DNA from: Planctomycetaceae bacterium
Lineage (GTDB): Bacteria; Planctomycetota; Planctomycetia; Pirellulales; Pirellulaceae
Length of the DNA: 5,629 bases
NCBI GenBank assembly: GCA_007129635.1
Contig: SKVE01000718.1
Span: 1-5,629, forward strand
Direction: 5' to 3'
How positions within the stretch are numbered: the stretch's first letter is position 1; every line of letters starts with the position of its first letter. Shown piece by piece: positions 1 to 4,892 of this stretch. The notes beneath the pieces are model-generated. The model did not search any database and had not been told where the DNA came from. It was given only the letters and a program-made list of their open reading frames with translations. The position numbers and the translations under genes were made by a program.

Positions 1-119
1 CACGCGTACCCTGCGTCGCTCAGGATCTGGGCGATGCTGATCTCTTCGGGACGGATCGACCAGTTTGCCGAAAACGTACCGTACCGATTCGGATGTCGCC
101 AGCGGAGCAAGCTTTGAGA
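1..119 (-). other. Internal sulfatase fragment in frame with the adaptor
   Basis: The last visible 39 residues of the adaptor frame read SQSLLRWRHPNRYGTFSANW followed by SIRPEEISIAQILSDAGYA. In type I sulfatases the catalytic C-x-P/S-x-R motif is followed by S-x-L-T-G-R-x-P, then a segment ending in I-A-(Q/E)-x-L-x-x-A-G-Y-x-T and GKWHLG. The segment here matches the part from S-L-L onward and stops at the window edge just before the expected GKWH. The formylglycine cysteine motif is missing: its place is taken by the adaptor tail (IIDETL). The usual TG before RHP is RW. The upstream metal-binding DD region and signal peptide of a sulfatase are also absent. It is probably the 5'-truncated remnant of a separate sulfatase gene on the same strand. 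Confidence 0.68.
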
Positions 120-1340
120 AAGGGTTTCGTCGATGATCCGCACCGGTTGCCCCGGCGTCAGGCGTTCGGCGCCTTCGATCACGACTTGGGTTCCTTCCAT
201 CAGGATCTGCCGCCCCCTGTCCGTCTCGGGTTCGACAGCGTATTCGTCCCGCATCCGAGCCGTGATCGTCACGGGCACGGGCTCGACAAGAGACTCGGAT
301 TCGGCGGCAGAATCGGCAGGAAGCGTGACCCAGACGGTCGCTTCATCCGGGCGGATCAGCACCGCGTCGCTGGAGACCACCAGCGCCTCACGCGGCGGTC
401 CGATCGTGATCCGAGCGGTGACACTCATCCCCACCTTCAACCGGCCGTCCTGGTCGTCCAGCCGCACACGCACCGGAAAAGTACGAGACGCCGCGGGACC
501 GTACGGAGTCACCGAAACCACGGTTCCCTGAGCTTGCTCGCCCAGCGGATCGATCACGATCGTCAAGGGCTGCTTCAGATAAACTTCGTTGATCACGGTT
601 TCGGGGACCATCAACAGCGCGTCGACCTGGCCGCGGGACACGATATCGACGATCGGCGCACCCGGGCTTAAATGCCCGCCCAATTCCGCATGTTTTTCTA
701 CGACCGTCCCATCGAACGGAGCCAGGATCACCGACCGGGAAATCCGTTCGCTTTCCTCCTCCAATGCCGCTTGGGCTTCGGCCCGACGAGCTTGCGATTC
801 CGCGACCGCCGAGCGTCGCTCTTCCAGTTCGCTCTCGGTGGTCGCCGCACGCTCGCTCAATAGTTCGCTGCGCTGTAATTCGACCATCAGGTAACTCAAA
901 TGGGCATCGATCGAAGCGACCTGAGCCTGCATCCGCTGGACCGCCAACTGCGGCCAGATATCATCAACTCGAGCCAGAATCGTCTGGCCGCCGATCACAG
1001 GCGAACCGATCTCGACGGGCATCTCCAAGATTTGGCCCGTCACTTCACTGGCCACCGTCACCCGACGCACCTCGACCAACCGGCCGATGATCGGGTTTTC
1101 CGGCTGGACAACCTTGCGTTCCGCGACGCTCACGCGGATCAACGCCGGTTCCGGTCCCGATGGCGCCGCGTCGTTCTGCGAACTGACTCGTTCCAGTTGC
1201 TGTTGCAACAGGTCGGCATCCTCCCATCGATCCTGTGACGTCCGCCAACTGCCCCAAGCACCGACGAAGACGCCCACCAGCAAAGCTGTCAAGCCGACGG
1301 CAGCCAACAAAGCGAACCATTTCTGACGTGATTCCGTCAT
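1..1340 (-). CDS. RND efflux periplasmic adaptor (HlyD/MFP family), 3' partial, fused to sulfatase segment
   Basis: This is a membrane-fusion (adaptor) subunit that would bridge an inner-membrane RND pump and an outer-membrane channel. I translated the frame from the ATG at 1340-1338; 446 residues are visible with no stop before the left edge. Residues 8-28 form one hydrophobic anchor (WFALLAAVGL and onward). Residues 88-127 are the first half of a lipoyl/barrel-sandwich domain (VASEVTGQILEMPVEIGSPV). Residues 128-205 form an Ala/Glu/Arg-rich helical hairpin. Residues 206-227 are the second lipoyl half (LAPFDGTVVEKHAELGGHLS). A beta-barrel and a membrane-proximal domain follow to about 404, ending EGAERLTPGQPVRIID, where such adaptors normally stop. 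From about residue 408 the sequence resembles a sulfatase instead. No strong ribosome-binding site precedes the ATG. The pump gene is not in the window and the substrate is unknown. The adaptor assignment is secure; the nature of the C-terminal extension is not. Confidence 0.88.
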   Translation of the reverse strand, partial: MTESRQKWFALLAAVGLTALLVGVFVGAWGSWRTSQDRWEDADLLQQQLERVSSQNDAAPSGPEPALIRVSVAERKVVQPENPIIGRLVEVRRVTVASEVTGQILEMPVEIGSPVIGGQTILARVDDIWPQLAVQRMQAQVASIDAHLSYLMVELQRSELLSERAATTESELEERRSAVAESQARRAEAQAALEEESERISRSVILAPFDGTVVEKHAELGGHLSPGAPIVDIVSRGQVDALLMVPETVINEVYLKQPLTIVIDPLGEQAQGTVVSVTPYGPAASRTFPVRVRLDDQDGRLKVGMSVTARITIGPPREALVVSSDAVLIRPDEATVWVTLPADSAAESESLVEPVPVTITARMRDEYAVEPETDRGRQILMEGTQVVIEGAERLTPGQPVRIIDETLSQSLLRWRHPNRYGTFSANWSIRPEEISIAQILSDAGYA

Positions 1341-1416
1341 CGCAGCATCTCGAGGCAAGCTTGCGGGGAGGAAAGGATCTTTTCAGAGCGGGCAGGTTGC
1401 TGGGATCGAATGGACT
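1341..1416. other. Short spacer between DUF1080 gene and adaptor gene
   Basis: The 76 bp contain a 10-nt perfect palindrome GCAAGCTTGC at 1355-1364. There is no recognisable Shine-Dalgarno motif close to the adaptor ATG, only GAG about 8 nt upstream. No T-tract terminator is visible, so read-through from the DUF1080 gene into the adaptor gene is possible. Confidence 0.4.
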
Positions 1417-2157
1417 TCAGTCCAGTTCCGCGATGCGGATGTTCTTGAATTCCGCCCACATCGGTTTGCCCCCATGCAGTTGCAATGCCAGAATCCCATC
1501 GGACAACGCCAGTTCCGGATGCTTGTCCTGGCACTCCAAAATCAAGCGGCCGTTCAAGTAATGCCGGATGTGGGGGCCTCGAGCGACGATCACTACGTCG
1601 TTCCAGTCGTCCAGCCGGAACAGCTCTTTGAACTCGTCGGCCGTGATCAAGGTTCCCGTGACCGTCTTGTTGCCGTCCTCGCCCCAAACCGCCTGTTCGC
1701 CAACCAGAACCATCCGGCGTCGCGTGCCACCTTCGTCATAGATGAATCCCGAGACGCTGGGTAAGTCGTTCTCGTTGCGGATCTCGTACTGGTAACCACG
1801 GACGATCCACGGATTCCGCACATTGCCTTCCGTGACATGCCAGGATCGATACTGAATCCCCGAATTGTTCACCGCCGTACAGCGGAACGTCATCCGCAGA
1901 TCAAAATCCTTGGTTCGTCCGCCTTGCCAAATCAGAAACGTATTCCCGTTCGAGGGGTTTTCGGGGGTGGTTTCCCCGCGGATGGCCCCATCGACGACCG
2001 ACCACAAACGAGGGTCGCCGTCCCAGCCGTCCAGGTTTTCGCCGTTGAAGATGCTCTTCATCTGCGGCGGTTCCGGGGGGGCGGTCTGGTGTTCTTGCGT
2101 GGCGAGAGCCTGGTGAGCCGAACAGAGCAGAACGAACGACATCAGGACGCGGATCAT
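1417..2157 (-). CDS. Secreted DUF1080 / 3-keto-disaccharide hydrolase family protein
   Basis: This is a complete 246-residue protein of the DUF1080 family (PF06439), a concanavalin-like beta-sandwich fold very abundant in planctomycetes. Some members hydrolyse 3-keto-glycosides; others are uncharacterised. Residues 1-19 are a signal peptide (MIRVLMSFVLLCSAHQALA). The cysteine at 12 has Leu at -1, so it is not a good lipobox. The domain spans about 33-245. Family hallmarks are SIFNGENLDGW (35-45), W52 in the LWSVVDGAIRGE strand, NSGIQYR (98-104), GYQYEI (121-126), FIYDEGGTR (138-146), DDWND (183-187), IRHYLNG (197-203), and the closing GILALQLHGG (221-230) plus FKNIRI (237-242). The ATG at 2157 is preceded by GGGAG at 2166-2170 with 8-nt spacing. 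It lies 82 bp after the barrel gene and 76 bp before the adaptor. The substrate cannot be deduced; a role in glycan breakdown would fit the nearby sulfatase remnant. Confidence 0.9.
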   Translation of the reverse strand: MIRVLMSFVLLCSAHQALATQEHQTAPPEPPQMKSIFNGENLDGWDGDPRLWSVVDGAIRGETTPENPSNGNTFLIWQGGRTKDFDLRMTFRCTAVNNSGIQYRSWHVTEGNVRNPWIVRGYQYEIRNENDLPSVSGFIYDEGGTRRRMVLVGEQAVWGEDGNKTVTGTLITADEFKELFRLDDWNDVVIVARGPHIRHYLNGRLILECQDKHPELALSDGILALQLHGGKPMWAEFKNIRIAELD

Positions 2158-2165
2158 GGAGGTGT

Positions 2166-2170
2166 CTCCC
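2166..2170 (-). promoter_or_regulatory. Ribosome-binding site for DUF1080 gene
   Basis: On the minus strand the sequence reads GGGAGACACCTCC directly before ATG. The GGGAG core sits 8 nt from the start codon and supports the start at 2157 over the internal ATG five codons later. Confidence 0.5.
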
Positions 2171-2174
2171 AGTG

Positions 2175-2198
2175 CTAGGATTGGAAAGCCAAACCTAG
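2175..2198 (-). other. Stem-loop between barrel gene and DUF1080 gene
   Basis: CTAGGATTGG, a 4-nt loop AAAG, then CCAAACCTAG form a 10-position stem with one A/A mismatch. It lies 41 nt past the barrel stop codon and immediately upstream of the DUF1080 ribosome-binding site. No U-tract follows on the minus strand, so it is not a classical intrinsic terminator. It could be a 3'-end stabiliser, an attenuating hairpin or chance. Confidence 0.35.
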
Positions 2199-2239
2199 AT
2201 TATGCATCCTGGATCAAGAAGAGCCAAGACGCCTGGGAC

Positions 2240-3655
2240 CTACCACGCGAAATGCAAGCCGAAGTTCATGCCCTGAGCCCAAAAGTCCGAATCGCGGAAC
2301 TGGAAATCGGGACGCAAGGCGCCTGCCAACGGTGTAGTCTCGGGAGCCAGCAGATCAGGGTTGACATCCAGGTCGATGTGTTCGCCCGCTCGTACCACGC
2401 GGCTCAGATATAGCAGCGAATAACCGACAGTGGCCTGCAGCCGGGGAGTCAATCGGTACCCGACCGTGGCACCTAACTGAGGCATGAAGGCGAATTCGTT
2501 TCGCGAATGGGTACCGCTGTTGGTTCTCTGTGCCAGCAGACCGCCCTCGTAAGTTCCATCGCTGACCGATCCGCTGATGATGGTCTGTCCGGCGATGGTG
2601 ACCTGTTGCCGCACACCGCCCAACGCCAGGCGGCCGAGCAGTTCTAAGGACCAACGTCCATAGTCGAACTCGCTTAACAAACCCAGTTCAGCACCATGAA
2701 AATCGTTCGAGGATGCGAACGAATCCAGCAGATCGAAGTTTCCCTGAAACGGTTCGCCGCGCAACGAAGTCAGATCTTCCCGAATCGTCAATCGATCACT
2801 CAGCCGAGCGTAACGATAGCCGATCAGGAAATCAAACCGATGTCCGAAGGGACCACTGCCGGGATCGAAGCATGGATCGCAATCGATGACCGCCGTCATA
2901 TCGCAGCACAGGTTGCGTCGTAGCCAAATGCCGCTGCCCTGCAACTGGCTGGATGACTGTACCCTGACACTCCCGGCTAGAACACCGGGGTGGGACACCA
3001 ACTGGACATCCTGTCTGGCCGGCGGATCGAACTGGCCGTCCGCCCCCCGCGGATTCACGTTGAAAAAGGGCCGGTAGATCGTTGGATTCCCCAACATGTC
3101 AGAAGCAGCCACAAAGCTCTCGCTGACGCCGCCCAAGCGCCAGTATTCGCCCTCGAGCGCCCAACGCTGGGAATAGTCCAGCCACGTTCCCAGCCGCACT
3201 CGAAATCCGGATCGCATCTGACCCAACAGATCGTCATCGCCAAACAAGACGATCGTGCGGTTGTCATCCAGCGTTCCCGTGGGCCCCGCAGTCACCAACG
3301 GCGGAGTCTCCATGCCTTTGGCCCACCACATCAGGTACTCACCATGAACCCAAATGGATCCCACCGGTCCCACGCAGCAGGGTTCCTGGCAGGTCACGCC
3401 GCAAGGCCCGCAAGCTCCCGTGGTACAACCGACGATCATGTCGTGAGGCTCATAATCGCCGTGCAAATTATCGCCAAAGTGATGCTCCAGATGCTCCTGA
3501 TGGCCTGGATGATCCTGGTCGTCCATTCGGTAGCCCATCGCCGATCCGACTCGAATGGACCGTTCGCCGAACTCTTGCGACCATGCCACGCCAGGGATCA
3601 GCATGGCTAGCAACAGCCAGGTCACTCGGTGATTGATACTGGAAGCACCCGTCAT
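2240..3655 (-). CDS. BBP7-family outer-membrane beta-barrel protein
   Basis: This 471-residue protein belongs to the BBP7-type barrel family (PF07585) found almost only in planctomycetes; its molecular function is unknown. Residues 1-26 look like a signal peptide (hydrophobic WLLLAMLIPGVAWS). Residues 45-72 are His/Asp/Glu-rich, with 7 His between 49 and 71. Residues 77-94 are Cys-rich, with pattern C-x4-C-x2-C-x3-C-x3-CC. The family signature GEYLMWWAKG is at 105-114. Amphipathic strands follow, for example SGFRVRLGTWLDY (149-161), the family-typical LIGYRYARLSDRL (277-289), DFHGAELGLLSEFDYGRWSL (318-337) and GATVGYRLTPRLQATVGYSL (395-414). The chain ends NFGLHFAW with a terminal aromatic residue, as barrel proteins do for BAM recognition. 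The frame is open upstream to 3823, but the 3655 ATG directly heads the signal peptide and has a good ribosome-binding site. A second CC/CDPC cluster at 250-262 may form disulfides. Confidence 0.88.
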   Translation of the reverse strand: MTGASSINHRVTWLLLAMLIPGVAWSQEFGERSIRVGSAMGYRMDDQDHPGHQEHLEHHFGDNLHGDYEPHDMIVGCTTGACGPCGVTCQEPCCVGPVGSIWVHGEYLMWWAKGMETPPLVTAGPTGTLDDNRTIVLFGDDDLLGQMRSGFRVRLGTWLDYSQRWALEGEYWRLGGVSESFVAASDMLGNPTIYRPFFNVNPRGADGQFDPPARQDVQLVSHPGVLAGSVRVQSSSQLQGSGIWLRRNLCCDMTAVIDCDPCFDPGSGPFGHRFDFLIGYRYARLSDRLTIREDLTSLRGEPFQGNFDLLDSFASSNDFHGAELGLLSEFDYGRWSLELLGRLALGGVRQQVTIAGQTIISGSVSDGTYEGGLLAQRTNSGTHSRNEFAFMPQLGATVGYRLTPRLQATVGYSLLYLSRVVRAGEHIDLDVNPDLLAPETTPLAGALRPDFQFRDSDFWAQGMNFGLHFAW

Positions 3656-3659
3656 GGAA

Positions 3660-3669
3660 CTCCATCCTT
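3660..3669 (-). promoter_or_regulatory. Ribosome-binding site fixing the barrel start
   Basis: The minus strand reads AGGAAGGATGGAGTTCC before the ATG at 3655. AAGGA lies 9 nt and GGAG 4 nt from the start codon. This purine-rich block, together with the signal peptide that begins at this Met, rules out the longer in-frame starts further upstream. Confidence 0.55.
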
Positions 3670-3783
3670 CCTGAAGAGACTGGACGAACATCGTTCGGCC
3701 GGCAAAGTCGCTGAAGACGTTATCGTCGTTGTAATCGTTAAACTTTAACCCGGTGGCCATGCAAAGAGATCTTCGCCATAGGC

Positions 3784-3897
3784 CAGGCAGGGCTCCGTCA
3801 GAAAACTCGAGCCGAATGCACACTGGTCGGCTCGCTGCTGCGTTGCGGATGCTGGCACGTGCCTTGCTTCAGGCCACAAGCCGGGCTATCTTGCCTG
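3784..3897 (+). other. Possible structured leader upstream of NikL-like gene
   Basis: CAGGCAG (3784-3790) can pair with TTGCCTG (3891-3897), giving 7 bp including one G-U. Directly inside, GGCT (3791-3794) can pair with AGCC (3879-3882). The enclosed part contains a perfect 8-bp stem, CGAGCCGA (3808-3815) with TCGGCTCG (3827-3834) around an 11-nt loop, and a small GCCT/AGGC hairpin (3861-3874). Together this gives a multi-branched fold about 90 nt before the NikL-like start. It matches no riboswitch class I can confirm. In GC-rich DNA some of this pairing could be chance. Confidence 0.3.
3854..3863. promoter_or_regulatory. 10-bp perfect palindrome, possible operator
   Basis: GGCACGTGCC is fully self-complementary and lies in the divergent intergenic region, where a dimeric regulator could control either gene. 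No second copy was noticed, so this is weak. Confidence 0.25.
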
Positions 3898-3976
3898 ATT
3901 CCGCAACCCTTCCCGCACGGATTTTCGTGTTGTCGCGTTATGGACGGGGGTGACGACGATGGCAGAATTATTCCGT

Positions 3977-3982
3977 GGAGAG
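3977..3982 (+). promoter_or_regulatory. Ribosome-binding site for NikL-like gene
   Basis: GGAGAG lies 6 nt before the ATG at 3989, the best-spaced Shine-Dalgarno match among the candidate starts. A competing site is CAGGAC ahead of an in-frame GTG at 4037, which would give a more compact signal peptide. Confidence 0.45.
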
Positions 3983-3988
3983 ATTGGG

Positions 3989-4690
3989 ATGCTCGCTGGT
4001 ACTGTGCAACGGCCTTCCTATGTCCAGGACAATCGTGTGAATCATCCCTTCGATTTCGGCAAGCGTCTGCGTTGGCCTTGGTTGGCTCTCATGATCTGCA
4101 TCACCACCAGTATGCCGAGAACGGCATCCGCTCATAAGATGTTTGTTTTTGCCGCCGTTCAGGGCGATCGGATCGAAGGCGAGGTCTACTATCAGGGCGG
4201 CGATCCGGCGCCGGACGCAAAGATCATCGTCACGGGGCCGGACGGCACGACATTCGACCAGGCCGTGGCCGATCAGGAAGGACGTTTTCGATTCGAGCCG
4301 CAGTGGAAGATGGATTATCGCATCGTGGCGGATGCCGGTTTTGGGCATCGAGCCGAGTACACTGTCCCGGCCGACGAATTGCCTTCGGATTTGCCGGCTT
4401 TTGCTGCTGACCCATCGGGTATCGAGCCGGCCACCAAACCGTCCGCAGCCCCCTCGACCGATTCACCGACACCGATCCACGAACCCCCATCGGACTTGGC
4501 TTCGGAGATCGCCGCGTTATCGCAACAGATCAGTGCTCTGCGCCGCGACCTGGACCGTTGGCAAGCGCGACTGCGCATGCAGGATCTGCTCGGTGGGATC
4601 GGGTACATCCTAGGATTGATGGGCCTGGGCTCGTATCTGCTACGAAACAAGAAGCCCACGTCAGGCCCAAACAGCTCGCCCCCTTCTTAG
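3989..4690 (+). CDS. NikL-like nickel/cobalt ECF transporter accessory protein
   Basis: This 233-residue protein resembles the NikL-type accessory proteins encoded next to CbiM/NikM, CbiQ and CbiO nickel/cobalt ECF transporters. The N-terminus carries an export signal (RLRWPWLALMICITTSMPRTASA) with likely cleavage at 48, so the mature protein starts with His-Lys. Residues 49-125 form a carboxypeptidase-regulatory-like beta domain (GDRIEGEVYYQGGDPAPDAK, DQEGRFRFEP) ending in the family-typical DAGFGHRAEYT (115-125). A Pro/Ser linker spans about 135-168. A short coiled coil (170-197) and a single C-terminal membrane helix (DLLGGIGYILGLMGLGSYLL, 199-218) complete the topology: a periplasmic domain tethered at its C-terminus. 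In-frame GTG at 3950, ATG at 3959 and GTG at 4037 are alternative starts. Its partners cbiM/Q/O are not in the window. The stop codon lies inside the terminal repeat of the downstream element. The family call is from remembered motifs and fairly confident; metal specificity is unknown. Confidence 0.7.
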   Translation: MLAGTVQRPSYVQDNRVNHPFDFGKRLRWPWLALMICITTSMPRTASAHKMFVFAAVQGDRIEGEVYYQGGDPAPDAKIIVTGPDGTTFDQAVADQEGRFRFEPQWKMDYRIVADAGFGHRAEYTVPADELPSDLPAFAADPSGIEPATKPSAAPSTDSPTPIHEPPSDLASEIAALSQQISALRRDLDRWQARLRMQDLLGGIGYILGLMGLGSYLLRNKKPTSGPNSSPPS

Positions 4691-4712
4691 GGCTTGGTCA
4701 AGAATAACTTCC
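4687..4712 (+). repeat. Left terminal inverted repeat
   Basis: It matches the reverse complement of 4844-4869 at 24 of 26 positions; the differences are at 4692 and 4702. It contains the TAG stop (4688-4690) of the NikL-like gene, so the element abuts or ends that reading frame. Confidence 0.7.
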
Positions 4713-4843
4713 CGGTTTTTGTTGGGTGTTCTGGTGAGTGGCACGGCACTAAGCACCCCTTCCGCCGATTCCAACAAGAAACCTGGCCGGGTGCTTAGCC
4801 GCCGATGTTGGCTGGAAGCCGGCAGCTAGCGCCGTGCCGCTCA

Positions 4844-4869
4844 GGAAGTTATTGTTGACCAAGTCCTAA
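4844..4869 (-). repeat. Right terminal inverted repeat
   Basis: Reverse-complement partner of 4687-4712. Its outer end lies 22 bp from the stop codon of the convergent HEAT-like gene. Confidence 0.7.
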
Positions 4870-4870
4870 C

Positions 4871-4892
4871 GCGGGAAAAATAATTTCCACGC
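4871..4892 (-). terminator. Possible terminator hairpin of HEAT-like gene
   Basis: GCG-GGAAA, a 5-nt AT loop, TTTCC-A-CGC form an 8-bp stem with one bulged A, starting at the stop codon of the minus-strand gene. There is no clear U-tract after it on the minus strand, so intrinsic termination is uncertain; the neighbouring palindromic element may do the job instead. Confidence 0.3.

Larger units (their letters stand above)
3656..3988. promoter_or_regulatory. Divergent intergenic region between barrel and NikL-like genes
   Basis: This 333-bp stretch must hold the promoters of two divergent genes. I see no convincing paired -35/-10 boxes on either strand, which is common in planctomycetes. It does contain a cluster of inverted repeats at 3784-3897 (listed separately) and a 10-bp palindrome containing CACGTG. 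The part nearest the barrel gene (3740-3750, TTAAACTTTAA) is the most AT-rich and is the likeliest promoter core for the minus strand. No small gene in it is supported. Confidence 0.45.
4687..4869. mobile_element. MITE-like palindromic element, 183 bp, no coding capacity
   Basis: The ends are 26-nt terminal inverted repeats (4687-4712 and 4844-4869) identical at 24 positions; both contain CTTGGTCAA and AATAACTTCC. Inside, GAGTGGCACGGCACTA (4736-4751) pairs with 4827-4842 over 16 positions with one G-T and one mismatch. CTAAGCACCC (4749-4758) pairs perfectly with GGGTGCTTAG (4789-4798). No reading frame of note lies inside. TA dinucleotides at 4688-4689 and 4867-4868 would fit a TA target duplication as made by IS630/Tc1-type transposases, but they may simply be part of the repeats. 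Sitting between convergent genes, its strong palindromes could also act as a bidirectional transcription terminator. Confidence 0.65.

Noticed and set aside
93..671. Plus-strand open frame of 192 codons
   Set aside because: It lies opposite the adaptor gene, whose domains are clear. Its translation is His/Arg-rich low-complexity without any recognisable motif.
1355..1364. GCAAGCTTGC palindrome as a terminator or operator
   Set aside because: It is only 10 nt without loop or U-tract, and a single such palindrome is expected by chance in a window of this size.
2101..2157. DUF1080 protein as a lipoprotein via Cys12
   Set aside because: The residue before the cysteine is Leu rather than Gly/Ala/Ser, and a normal signal-peptidase I site (ALA-TQ) follows.
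2990..3610. Plus-strand open frame of 206 codons
   Set aside because: Antisense to the well-supported barrel gene; no ribosome-binding site or domain pattern was seen.
3656..3823. N-terminal extension of the barrel protein by 56 residues (open frame to 3823)
   Set aside because: The extension would put a long polar stretch before the signal peptide. The Met at 3655 has a purine-rich ribosome-binding site and directly begins a normal signal sequence.
3784..3897. Annotated cobalamin or NiCo riboswitch
   Set aside because: Some blocks look similar, but the essential conserved stretches in the right order are absent, so only an unnamed structured leader is proposed.
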